Source of the DNA: Mactromeris polynyma
Taxonomy: Eukaryota > Mollusca > Bivalvia > Venerida > Mactridae
Direction of reading: 5' to 3'
Length of the DNA stretch: 64,000 nucleotides
Assembly: GCA_032209605.1 (NCBI GenBank)
Contig: JASFXZ010000010.1
Span: forward strand, 14,033,385 to 14,097,384
Shown here: piece after piece, positions 48,125-58,476 of the stretch
Numbering within the stretch: position 1 is the first letter of the stretch
How the letters are laid out: every line of letters begins with the position of its first letter
Program-made: the position numbers and the translations under genes
Notes under the pieces: generated by a model
Told to the model about the DNA's origin: nothing
Database searches by the model: none
What the model saw: the letters and a program-made list of their open reading frames with translations, nothing else

Positions 48125-48790
48125 ATCTCAGTTCGATTAATCCCCGTCAAACTTTACCGTTCTACATATTGACGGACATCCCGGTTTGCATTTTAGATCA
48201 TGTCTATTGAGGGCGAATTTGTTTGTACCAAACCGGTTTGAATCTAAAACTGGTTTGCCAAATCTTTCATTTGTTTAACTAACTGGTTTCAAACTAAAAC
48301 AAGTTTCTGTATTTGTTAATAACAAATCTTAAACTGGTTAATCAAACTGACCGAACTACCTCCAAGTGTGGTTTGTCGGGTTTGATTTATCCGAATAATC
48401 GTATACTAGTTAAACAAAATGGTGGACTGATTTTATGGCGGGTGACCGTGCCACTCATATGTGGGCAATGTTTAAACATAAATGTTCCTTTGCTACATGG
48501 TAACCTGGCTTTAAAATTGTTCACTCTGTTACGTTGCAAAATAGACGTTCTAAAGTTCTTAACTCTGATTTTCTTATCACGCACCAATCTGCAATCTCGC
48601 ACAATCAAAATCACGTGGGCCATTTTTCATTGACTAAACCATCTGTTTGTTTGCAGACCAATCTTAATCTTAACTAGTTTAAGTTTTTCAACCAAACTAC
48701 AACAAAACTGAAACCTCAAACCTGAACCAGGTTTTGCAAAACAAATTCGCCCCGAGTTGTTTGGTAATTTTAACCGTCACATGATTCACA
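48125..48790 (+). pseudogene. GT61 glycosyltransferase pseudogene fragment, split by an inverted-repeat element
   Basis: The segment 48130-48205 aligns with 49570-49645 of the intact gene. Shared words include gttcgat, ccgtcaaact against cctgtcaaact, accgttcta, ttgacg.acatcc and gcattttaga; I estimate about 80% identity over 60-70 bases. The alignment resumes after the inserted element: gttgtttggtaattttaacc at 48756 onward matches gttatttggaaatgttattc at about 49651. The remnant covers about 40 codons of the middle of the GT61 domain, has no open frame, and lies about 300 bp upstream of the intact paralogue in the same orientation. A partial tandem duplication that decayed is the simplest origin. 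Confidence 0.72.
48211..48754. mobile_element. 544-bp inverted-repeat element within the GT61 pseudogene
   Basis: The left end is gggcgaatttgttt and the right end is its exact complement (14 bp), followed inward by looser symmetry built from aaactggttt-type words. The 106-codon frame inside (48313-48633) has no family resemblance. A target duplication is unclear (possibly only GA). Confidence 0.75.
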
Positions 48791-49080
48791 ACTGCCGACA
48801 ATCGGCAACAATATTATTTAAACTAGGCTATTAATCACAATTCAGGAGCCGACTACTGATTGTGTTTAACTGTTCACTGGTTTCATTAATGAGTTAACAA
48901 TCGTCTTTGGGTATTGGGGCTAGCAGATATGGGTTGTATGTAAATGATATATGGACATATCGCATTTATGTTATCACCAGTTAGCCAGTGCATTGAAGCA
49001 CATAAGAGAGAAGCATTCATTGCCTTTAAAATATAACGAGCTACAATTGTTTGCTTACGTGAAAGCATATTACAGAGAGA

Positions 49081-50298
49081 ATGATTAGAAAAAGACGGCT
49101 ATTAAAGTATGTTTGTTGTGCATTTGTGAGTTATTTAATAATTCGCTATTTCATACACGTGTTTGGTTACTGGTTCCAATCAAAAAGGAATTATGTGCGT
49201 TTCTGTGGTGGAAACTTCACCGGATATGAGAACAAATTCGCGAAACTTGTGAACACTGTGATAGATCCGACAAAAGGTAGCGGAAAGGTGGGTGGGGAAA
49301 ACATTTCTGAAGTTTTAAATCAATCGGAATCTTCAGAATTTTTCAAATTTTCATATGGATATTTTAAGTTTCAGTGCAATGAAACTGTCCGTTATAATTT
49401 TCGTTCAGACATTCACTTGTCGAAATGGATAAACGTGTTAAGGGCTACTGGAAAATTGCCACCACATAGCCGTACAATAAATGGTTGGACCATTGCGGTG
49501 ACACGTTTCGAGTATGCTAATTTTTATCATACAATAACTGATTACTACAACACTTTTAGGCTGATGAAAATGTTCGATATATCCCTGTCAAACTTCACCG
49601 TTCTATTCATTGACGCACATCCGGCTGGCATTTTAGACAAGACATGGTCAGTGTTATTTGGAAATGTTATTCGTGTCGGTGTCTTCAAAGAGTCGGTGAG
49701 GTTCAAAAATCTCCTGTGGGGAATTTCCGGCTATGACAGCGATATGAATGACCACTATCGACATGAGCTGCCGTTCATAGAAGATTTCAAACGTTTTTTT
49801 CTTCGTCGGCATCAAATCATGCAAGAAAAAGCCTTAAATTGCAATCAGTTAAACATCTTAATTATTTTCCGGCGTGATTACGTCGCGCATCCGAGAAACC
49901 CCACAGGAAAAGTTTCACGTAAGATTAAAAACGAAAATGAGCTCGTGGATGCAATAAATTCCTTATTGCCTGGTCATAATTTACGAGGGCTTCATTTTGA
50001 ATTACGGAGTATGCATGAACAACTGAAATTAATTTCTAGTACGGACATACTTATCGGTATGCACGGAGCTGGCCTAACTCACGTCATGTTTTTACCTCGC
50101 CATGCTGGTATAGTCGAATTATTTCCATACTATTGGTATGACAAACATTTTCGTGCTATTGCCAGGTGGAGAAAGCTGAAATATATAGCCTGGCAAAATA
50201 TGGACACGGACAAGGAATTGCCATATGATTCTACCGTGGTAGACGTAGATGTTATAGCTAAAAAGGTTTTACGCATGAAAGAAAGTATATGCAGTTAA
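49081..50298 (+). CDS. GT61-family glycosyltransferase, intronless
   Basis: A single open frame of 405 residues. Residues 7-32 form an uncleaved signal anchor after a basic MIRKRRLLK start, so a type II membrane protein with a lumenal catalytic domain is predicted. GT61 (DUF563) hallmarks are RFEYANFYHTITDYYNTF (142-159) and IGMHGAGLTHVMFLP (325-339), followed by GIVELFP; FRRDY at 263-267 is also typical. At least four N-glycosylation sequons are present (NFT, NIS, NET, NFT). Family knowledge: GT61 includes plant and animal-type beta-1,2-xylosyltransferases, EOGT (O-GlcNAc on EGF repeats) and POMGNT2 (O-mannosyl glycans). The short length and missing FN3 domain argue against POMGNT2. A core xylosyltransferase-like role would fit molluscan N-glycans but is inference. 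An ATTAAA lies about 45 bases after the stop. It is intact, while a paralogous fragment just upstream is dead. Confidence 0.93.
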   Translation: MIRKRRLLKYVCCAFVSYLIIRYFIHVFGYWFQSKRNYVRFCGGNFTGYENKFAKLVNTVIDPTKGSGKVGGENISEVLNQSESSEFFKFSYGYFKFQCNETVRYNFRSDIHLSKWINVLRATGKLPPHSRTINGWTIAVTRFEYANFYHTITDYYNTFRLMKMFDISLSNFTVLFIDAHPAGILDKTWSVLFGNVIRVGVFKESVRFKNLLWGISGYDSDMNDHYRHELPFIEDFKRFFLRRHQIMQEKALNCNQLNILIIFRRDYVAHPRNPTGKVSRKIKNENELVDAINSLLPGHNLRGLHFELRSMHEQLKLISSTDILIGMHGAGLTHVMFLPRHAGIVELFPYYWYDKHFRAIARWRKLKYIAWQNMDTDKELPYDSTVVDVDVIAKKVLRMKESICS

Positions 50299-50511
50299 CA
50301 ACGAATGTTGCTGGAAGAATTCTGTAGTAGCAGGTCTAACAATTAAATTGACGGAAAAGTTTGAGGTCATTTTGCATCAGCATGTACATGCATCAGTGGA
50401 GCAAAGAGTAAATATCATTGTGACAGATGTTGATTGATTTTCGAACACCGACCGAACTAGTGTCGTCTCTGTCTGGTTAACCGACATCATAGTTTACCGC
50501 ATGGCAAATAC

Positions 50512-50693
50512 AGTAAAATCTCACTTAAAGACAACCTCAATAATTAGACCACCTCAAATTAAGAACGCAATTTTCAAGTCCATTTTCCATATTTTGCTTG
50601 TTAATTCAATCTCAATATTAAGACCACTTCAATAATAAGACCAGTTTTCAAGGGTCCCTAGGGTGGTCGTATTGTTGGGGTTTTACTGTATAC
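50512..50693. mobile_element. MITE family A copy
   Basis: Starts acagtaaaatctcacttaaa and ends gttggggttttactgtata, with the usual internal core. It lies about 210 bp downstream of the GT61 stop. Confidence 0.85.
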
Positions 50694-51830
50694 GTTAAAA
50701 TGTTTCACTCAAGTATATGCAAAATATTGTAGGCCTACTTAAAGTTTCCCGACTACGACAAACACTTGAAGATATGTTTGAATGGCTCTTAAAGTCGAAC
50801 ATATCCCTTGATTATTCCAATATATCAAATTTTGTAAAATATCAATATATCTCATTTGAATATGCTGACACAATTGATAAATGATATATTTAAGACAGTT
50901 ACATGTACTAAACACTTAGGCTTTCCTGTGAAATCGGCATCTGGCCTTTATTTGTTTATTTAGTTGATTAATTATTCTATTATATATATAAGAGCCGCCA
51001 TGCCAAAACCTGTATTATTAATGTTGGTAATGGCGGCGAATTTTCCCTATTGAAGTTCTTGTATTGCATAATGTGTTTTGTTTCCATTTGAAGAGCAGAA
51101 GATTGTTTAATTAAGAACATGTACATGCAGACGTGACGTCGTCATTTTGTATCTTACTTTTGCATCTTGTTCTTAATATTTGAATTGATATAAAAAGAAA
51201 AATAGGATGTCCGATTTTAATACGTTTTGGTATTAAAATGAAAGTTGAACAATACATCTGTATGAAAATGTAAAATACAGAAATTGACATTTGGTCACTA
51301 ATCCAGGTTTTGTCATGTCGCAGCTCATATATTTGTTACTACACTTGGTTACGTCTTTACATATTTATTGAACCGTTATCTAATAAAACATCACTTTTGT
51401 TTTAGGCCTAAAATATGTTTGTTTCAAGATTCATGCCCCAAAAGAATAGGGTAGGTAAGTCGGAATTTGTTTTTGGGAGATATTTTATATTTTCAACCGA
51501 AGAAAATTTAACAAATATTTAAATGAATATACATTTTTGTATGTTAAAAGACAAATTCCCTTTTCCTTTTAACGTGGATAATGTTTAATCAAGAGGAATA
51601 TAACGCTCTATAGCTGGAATACTCGTAGTAAAGCGTCTTATAACTGGGCAGAAATATGAACCTAAAGAAAATTTCGCACAAAGAAATTTTACAAAAAGAA
51701 GAAATTTTACCAAAAAGAAAAAAAATGTAAACCCGCGAGAAAATGTTCTAGGGTCGCGGCCAAAAAAAAGGGTAGGTCGTGAAACCTGAAACAAACATAT
51801 TTGTTTACGCCTTACTGTTGTTATCGACCA
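50694..51830. other. Gene-free stretch
   Basis: No exon or intact element. The words atagggtaggtaagtcgg (51448) and agggtaggtcgtgaaacc (51769) are in opposite halves of an AG/AAA-rich segment and recall atagggtaggtaggtcgg at 17756 in PPIL1 intron 2, so a dispersed repeat is likely. Confidence 0.4.
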
Positions 51831-51912
51831 TATCGAGGGTTCAGTGCAAGACTATACTAACTCCTATGCATTTATATATGAGTTAGTTTAGTCTTGCACT
51901 GAACCCTCGATA
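51831..51912. repeat. Near-perfect hairpin, 33-bp arms
   Basis: The arm 51831-51863 (tatcgagggttcagtgcaag, then actatactaactc) pairs with 51880-51912 with one mismatch, around a 16-base loop. A transcript in either direction would form a pre-miRNA-sized stem. It could equally be a tiny foldback transposon. Confidence 0.92.
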
Positions 51913-52084
51913 TACACATTTGTTTTCGTTAGGTATAATACCATTTTTGTTCACTTATATATGGCGGCCAGTTGACCTAACGAGTTTTTATGCAATTATT
52001 TAGCAACCAGTAACAACTTGCCCTTTCTCAAGCAGCCGACAGCTACCCCACATGACACGTAGGCCAAATGCCGCAAATAATGCC

Positions 52085-52150
52085 GCCAGGAAATCGAACC
52101 CGGACCTCCCGGTTAATAGCTCAGCGCTCGACCAACTGAACTATCCTGAC
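52085..52150 (-). mobile_element. tRNA-like SINE head
   Basis: On the minus strand, gtcagga at the 5' end pairs along all seven positions with tcctggc at the 3' end, as in an acceptor stem (one G-U pair). The A box tagttcagttggtcgagcg and B box gggttcgatttcc are intact. The anticodon stem is mispaired and length is short for a tRNA, so this is best read as a SINE head; the tail would run toward 51990. An atypical tRNA cannot be fully excluded. Confidence 0.6.
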
Positions 52151-53091
52151 AGCTGTAACCAATCATAGGATATTGTAACAATGTTCATCTGCTGATTACG
52201 AAATCGACTGACCAAGCACAACATGTTTGCCGGTTAAATACACAACACAGATGCTGAAAGCCGCGTATAACTTTAATTATGACCTAAAATTCGACCGTCT
52301 GAAACGGATCGAAGATAGTGATATTTGCCAACAGACGATAACAGAAAATACATGACATTATGAATATTTGTTTTAACTAAAACTATTCGATCGCTTGTTG
52401 GCTATTCAAATAGTCTAAGTTATTAAACATATCGGTTCCTAATCAATATGGAAATAGAAAGACCGAGTGGGGCTGTATAAAGTATGCGCATAAAGTTATG
52501 AAGGCCTTGGATCACACAAAAATATCCATACCGCGAAATCGCTACAACAATTCTGTTAAAATGTGTAATTTACTATTAAACACCCCTTACGCCGTAGCGC
52601 TAGTTTAAGCTCCATCACGGACTCTCGTTTTAAAAGATTTCACAAATTCAAGAGAGTTTTGAAAAACGATTCTTGTTCAGTTCAAACCGATATACATTTA
52701 TTTCTAAACAGCATTTTTGGTAGCGTTTAAACATGCACATCCTTTGGGGCTTATAAGTTATGCATTATTGAGAACGTAACGCTGTCCAGTTTCTGCTTGT
52801 ATAGTATTCCTCTAAGTATTAATGTTAAGTACGTCTTCAACGGGTTCACTTCAATTTAATAACAAATCGATGTCATTATTAAAGAAGTTTTACGATGTTT
52901 GATCAGCAATACAGGTTTGGCTAGGCTGAAAGGTTTTTGTCAAGTATTGTTTACAGCGGTCTTTTGTTTACATTATATGAAACTCCTCCCATTCCTATTT
53001 CTCGTTTTAAAGATTTCAAAATATACGTGTGCGCATAATATCAACTTACAGAAGATAAAGGGTCCGTTTCACCAAGGACACATAACACCCT

Positions 53092-53871
53092 GGTTTATAT
53101 GTCCGTGGTTTCACTGATAATAATTTTATCAATTTCACAACTTTATAGTTTGTTTACTTAACTATGTTATATATTTAATGAAATGTCTGACATTGGTTAG
53201 ATACCAGACATTTCCAATCCACGCTCGTTGACATAAATGAACTACATTGACAGGGAAACGCCATTCAAGATAACGCACGAAATGTTCGTCTCGTAAGATT
53301 TTCGTACTGCGTTCTGTGTTATCAATAATTTCGAAAGCATGCAGACGCCAGGCGCGTAGCTGCCTATACGCGAGTACGCGGCTGAATCCACATGATTCTG
53401 ATCCAAAAGAATCAGCCAAAGTTGCAGCATGCGTAATACAGTTCGCTGGCAAAAAGGACAGATAATTAGACTTCTGTTAGACAATCTGAGTATTATTAAC
53501 ATAATCGGGGCTTGTATTTGTTTGCTATTTTAGCTCTATTTTAGAGGAAAAAATCTGCCGAGTAAAGGGTTTATTTGTTGATTTATGATCCTTAAACTGT
53601 CCATTTTCCAGTACTAAATAAAGCACCTCAGAACGCCCAGAATGCACCATTGTTTTCAAAATGCATGCACCCGGACCCCCCTAGCACAATTATGAATCCA
53701 CATGAATAGAGGACTAGCTACGGCCCTGGGCGCTACGAAGTCATATAGGCATTCGTAACGTTCGTAAATATGTCTTCATCGTTTTAGAAAGAAACTGCAT
53801 TATTCCGTCAAAAATAATTTCCATCGATTGTGAAATAAGATCTTACAACGTAAACCACGGACATATAAACC
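53092..53871. mobile_element. Inverted-repeat-bounded segment
   Basis: A 20-base word, ggtttatatgtccgtggttt, at 53092-53111 has its exact complement at 53852-53871. The motif also forms the palindrome inside the 100-bp array at 29191. The interior includes the family E copy at 53351. Confidence 0.55.
53351..53728. mobile_element. Family E element copy
   Basis: Starts gcgtagctgcctatacgcga and ends gaggactagctacggcc, with internal gaatccacatgattc and taaagcacctcagaacgc. It matches 56332-56660 at both ends. The termini are weakly inverted (gtagct, agctac). Confidence 0.6.
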
Positions 53872-54336
53872 ATTTATAAATATGACTATTACGGCGGATC
53901 AAATGTCATCTTCTTTCGATTCAGAAACAAGATGGAGGACGTCGCAAATTTGTTATCGTGGGGTTGATCTCAGAAGAAAATCTCGCCGCTCGCGAGAGTT
54001 CAAACAAATTTAAACACGCATAGTAGGAAGTTTTCAAATCGGCGATGTTTTATATGCCCCTGCGTATACTAATCACTGTAAATGACGGGTTCCTGGGTTA
54101 ATTAGTCGCAACTCGCGCCGAAATCAGGGATTGTGATTGTAGGGCTCGAACTAACGACCAACAAATAATTGAGCACACACGTACGCGGGGAAAATGGTCA
54201 TACTTCCATCAGTATTTACGTTTTTATTGTATTCTGATGAAAAGAAAATGCACAATTCCCAAAGACAGTGAATTTTCATTACCAAGTTCCAGTCTCGTTT
54301 AATTACAAATAGAATAGAGGGTGTCGGCCCAATGCG
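53872..54336. other. Gene-free stretch
   Basis: No gene or element recognised. CpG is somewhat higher near 53960-54120 than in the surroundings. Confidence 0.35.
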
Positions 54337-54452
54337 CACGAGATTGTCAAGAGTTATTTTCCTTCCTCCCATCTAGAGTTCTCTCCCGTTGCACCTTCTA
54401 TAGAATATGTAGAACTCTAGGCAGGATAAAGGGAAATAATCTCCTGTGGCCC
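54337..54452. mobile_element. MITE family B copy
   Basis: Left acgagattgtcaagagtt, right aggataaagggaaataatct and cctgtgg. A short family B scrap also lies at 54892-54937 (atagaagggataaagggaga). Confidence 0.7.
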
Positions 54453-55334
54453 CATGCACGCCAGCCACTGAGCATAATAAACCCATGAACATGATTTTTA
54501 TTTGCCTTACAAATAGTGTATTTTTATCTTTAGCATATTCACAACCTTACAGCACCACCAGCCCTGACAGCACCAGGAAATATTGATTTAATGATATAAA
54601 CAATACAATGCAATGCAACTATACTGGTCATTGCGAGTTTTTAAAAGCTATTGGATACGACTTCTGTTGATTGTGATCGCAGTTTGCTATACAATTAATG
54701 AACCAAGGAAATTAAACAAAAGATAACACCAATGTAAATCTGCCAAATTCAGATCAACTTGTCAAAATCAGTTGAAGAATCTCAATTTTTTAAGGCGGGC
54801 AAGCGTTTTAGACCAGTATCTAAACAATTATAATCAATTCAAAAGTAGCTAAGAGATATAGGTGACCGATATCGCATACAATCAAATCAAATAGAAGGGA
54901 TAAAGGGAGAGAACTCTTTAACAATCTATAGTGGTTTAAACCTGGTCAGTTTGATTTAGTTTTAACAAATCAACCAGAACCTGACCTTTATCCGTGGATA
55001 TAATAAACAGCCATGATGACATTTCATAGTTCTCACATCTACAATATTTACCTCCCTTGTTCTGAATTGTCGGCCATTCTGTATGGAATTCTTTTCCACC
55101 TTCGTAGGTGAACCGTGAATCACGTCAGTTTCAAAACTGTCCCAACACCAGTCCACTATGACTGTTCTTTTCTACGCTACCCACAAAAACTTTATTATCA
55201 GTGCCCACAGTAGATGAAGCTTTATATTTACTATTACTTAGAAAATTTAAGTGCCTATACCCTAAGTGTGCAAAGCAAAAAGCAGCCTTTTACAATGGAA
55301 CTCAACAAACTGAAGCCTCATAATCTCTGTCTTC
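54453..55334. other. Gene-free stretch
   Basis: No coding signal. It separates MITE copies from the LINE fragment and contains unremarkable AT-rich sequence. Confidence 0.35.
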
Positions 55335-55740
55335 TTAACGTGTCAAGCATGTACAGTCCACAATAATGTCTATTTTTCTTTCTTGGGTTAATTCCTCCAA
55401 GGTTAACATCTGGATATTTTCGACCTCGATTTTAATATCACCTATGATTGAATCTCGTACACCAGCCAGTAACGGACAGTCAAGAACAAAATAACCTAAT
55501 GTCTCTGGATTTTCGTCACAGAGTCTACAAGTCTCGTCAACTAGATTTTGATTGAAGGCAGCACGGTTGCTCTGCAAGATGTATGTTCCACTCATGAATG
55601 CCAACTTCACCAATTGTCTATTTGCATCATAGGATGAACTGGATGGAGTTTGTAGTCGAGGATGTGGTTTACCAGGTGTTACAGCACTAAGATTCACATG
55701 TTTCAGTCTTCTGATTTTTTGATAGGCAAATTTCCTTCAA
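55335..55740 (-). pseudogene. LINE reverse transcriptase 3' fragment
   Basis: The minus-strand frame reads LVKLAFMSGTYILQSNRAAF, then ETCRLCDENPETLGYFVLDC. This is a CxxC...C pattern resembling the zinc-knuckle tail found after the thumb domain in some LINE ORF2 proteins. It ends with a natural stop at 55335. Upstream frames are broken, and no RT catalytic block (F/YADD) is present. Confidence 0.7.
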
Positions 55741-55998
55741 GTTTATGGGGAATATAATGTAAACGATGATAAACTAATCCGATACATGTATATAAAAAAT
55801 AACCCATTCATTATGCTCATGTGGGCATTTGGCTCAGTAAGTTGAAAAAGGTGGTTGTCACATGAAAATTCTCCTGGTATTTTCTCAATTATCACATATT
55901 TAGAAATTACTCCTATAAGGGCTCATCAGTTTTGCCTATCAAAATGGCCGACAGTTAAGAACAAGGAAGGTAAATATTGTAGATGTGGGAACTATGTT

Positions 55999-56170
55999 TA
56001 CAGTCAGACCTCGATTTTTCGTTAATTCGGTATTCTTGGTATCATCAGAAATAAATATCAGGTACCAATGTATCTTCTTAGGCACTTCAAATTGAAATGG
56101 GCTATTTGAAACCATGTATTAAATTGAAATGAAATTTCGGACCCGATGAATTCAAAATTATGCTTACGGA
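55999..56170. mobile_element. MITE family C copy
   Basis: Starts acagtcagacctcgattttt, contains aataaatatcaggtaccaat and gggctatttgaaaccatgta, and ends ggacccgatgaattc. Confidence 0.75.
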
Positions 56171-56331
56171 GGTCAGAAGGCTCAGGTTAAATTGTTCGAG
56201 TAATATTCGCCACTTGACTCAATCAGGGAGCATCAAGTCCCATAACTCTATTATCACTCGGTAGAGAAAGACATGGTACCACAAGGTGCACAACTTCATA
56301 TGCTGATGTACATTCCTATACATATATGTCA

Positions 56332-56660
56332 GGCCCATAGCTGCCTATACGCGAGTACGCGGCTGAATCCACATGATTCCGACCAAAAGAATTTTTAAAA
56401 ATTCAGCCAAAGTTGCAGTATGCGTACTTGACTAGTCTACATGCTCATATCAAACGTTCCTTGCCGTTTCTATACTAAATAGCCCTTGAGGACCCCCCCC
56501 CTCCGCATTAAAAATCCTCAGAAATCGAACATGCTGTCATCATGACTTCTAAGGGGGATATTTGTAAAGCACCTCAGAACGCACCATTTTTTTCAAAATT
56601 TTCCGTGGGGCATATCGCACAATTATGAATCCACATGAATAGATGGCTAGCTACGCCCCT
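56332..56660. mobile_element. Family E element copy
   Basis: Starts atagctgcctatacgcgagt and ends atggctagctacgcccct. It shares gaatccacatgattcc and ttatgaatccacatgaatag with the copy at 53351. Confidence 0.6.
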
Positions 56661-56934
56661 CTATGTCCAATGGTTCAAGAAGGTATGAATCTCACAAGCT
56701 GTGTTAGACCAAAGGATGGATGGACAGATGGACTGACAATCAAGGGTAAATCCAAGTGGCCCCGGATACAATTGTGGGATTACAAAAAGAAGACAAATGT
56801 CCAATATTTTTAATATTTTGACGTCACAGTAAGAGAGAAAGATATTCACTCAGATATAAACATATTATATGTATCTGTATAAATAAATAATACATGTAGA
56901 ACAAAAAAAATTCAAAAGAAATTGACTTATTCAA

Positions 56935-57113
56935 ATACAGTCAGACCTTGTTCATGCGAATTAATCGGTTCCAAAATTTCATTTCGAATAAAACATAGTT
57001 TCAAATAGCACATTTCATGTGCCTAAGAAGTTACATTGAGACGTGATATTTATTTTGAATAATACCAAGTATTTGGATAGAAATTTGTCGAATAAATGAG
57101 GTCCGACTGTTTG
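56935..57113. mobile_element. MITE family C copy
   Basis: Starts acagtcagaccttgttcatg and ends cgaataaatgaggtccgact. Inverted termini with the standard internal words. Confidence 0.75.
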
Positions 57114-57299
57114 CTTAATTAAAAGACATGAAAATGGCATTCGTTAATCTTGGCTTCCCTGTGCACAATCGCCTTTGAAATCAAGCAAGGACGTGCTAAT
57201 TATTCACTCTTCATTTTTCACCCAAGATCATTTACAGATATGTACATATATTCATGAATGCCAGGTAAAGGTTGCTAGACTAATACTAAAATCTAGGGT

Positions 57300-57400
57300 C
57301 ACGATATGCATGAATTAAGCGTACCACAATATATTGCAATACTTTAACCATGTATTTCAATATGCACCAATATATATTGCTTCATTAATCGAAGCTATGG
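57300..57400. mobile_element. MITE family D fragment
   Basis: Contains cacgatatgcatgaattaag, gtaccacaatatattgcaat and tatattgcttcattaatc, shared with 59685-60010. Tandem repeats with related words follow at 57558. Confidence 0.5.
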
Positions 57401-57557
57401 ATGAGATTATTCAACTCCAAAATCTTACAAAGGTGTTTCAATAATAAAAGTGCGTAAGCTAAACCAAATATTTTCATGACAAAAAATAAATCAGCTAAAA
57501 CTAAACAGTTACTATTCTTATTTCAGTTTTTGACTAGCCTGACCAATATGTTCATTT

Positions 57558-57980
57558 CACATTGTGGTACAAAACAGTCTGGATGCATATTGCAATATAC
57601 CAATATACCTACATATTGTGGTACTAAACAGTTTGGCTGCATATTGCAATATACCTACATATTGTGGTACAAAACAGTCTGGATGCATATTGCAATATAC
57701 CAATATACCTACATATTGTGGTACAAAACAGTTTGACTGCATACTGCAATATACCAATATACCTACATATTGTGGTACAAAACAGTTTGACTGCATATTG
57801 CAATATACCAATATACCTACATATTGTGGTAAAAAACAGTTTGACTGCATATTGCAATATACCAATATACCTACATATTGTGGTACAAAACAGTTTGACT
57901 GCATATTTCAATATACCAATATACCTACATATTGTGGTACAAAACAGTCTGACTGCATATTGCAATATACATACATATAG
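57558..57980. repeat. 54-bp tandem array, about eight copies
   Basis: Repeat starts (gtggtacaaaacagt) at 57565, 57617, 57664, 57718, 57772, 57826, 57880 and 57934, with a 54-bp period from the third unit on. As 54 is divisible by three, long open frames appear on both strands; these are artefacts. The unit words tgcatattgcaatata and acatattgtgg recall the neighbouring family D elements. Confidence 0.95.
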
Positions 57981-58189
57981 TGCAACCCATGTGCTGCGGT
58001 ACAATAGCCTTCCTGTGTGTTACTAAGATAAATATCAACTTCCTTTTCAGATAATAAGCCAACTTAAGGCTATGTATACTTCATTACAAAGTTCAAAATA
58101 GAGCTAACTCATGCTAAAGTCGCAGATATTGTATAATAACATGTGTACCTAATTTTTATCTGTCAGTTGAATACTGACTCACAATGGAC

Positions 58190-58315
58190 AACATTTACTT
58201 TGGCAACAATTGCCTAGGTAACAATTACCTTGGTAACATCTACCTTGGAAACATTTACATTGCCAACAATTACCTTAGTAGCAGTTACCTGGCAACAATT
58301 ACTTCAGTCTTACAC
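58190..58315. repeat. Degenerate short tandem repeat downstream of NRF1
   Basis: About eight imperfect copies of a 15-base unit like taacaattaccttgg, with the spacing drifting. It lies beyond the NRF1 stop and may be in its 3' UTR. Confidence 0.7.
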
Positions 58316-58476
58316 TGACAAACAACACAAGACTAACGACATAGAACATCTGTCTATAGAAATAAAAGGTAAAATAAACTAATTTGTACAATATTAAATA
58401 GCTAAAATGTAAAAATGTATGGATTTAAAGAGATTAAAAAAGGACATGAGTGCCATTCATCAATAATATAATACTT

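Noticed and set aside
48313..48633. 106-codon ORF on the plus strand, with a 78-codon ORF opposite
   Set aside because: Both lie within the inverted-repeat element in the GT61 pseudogene and show no domain or conserved motif.
52085..52150. Functional tRNA gene on the minus strand
   Set aside because: Acceptor stem and both boxes look good, but the anticodon stem does not pair and the molecule is too short.
57557..58026. Overlapping ORFs of 115-138 codons on both strands
   Set aside because: The 54-bp repeat is divisible by three and lacks stops in several frames; composition is repeat-driven.
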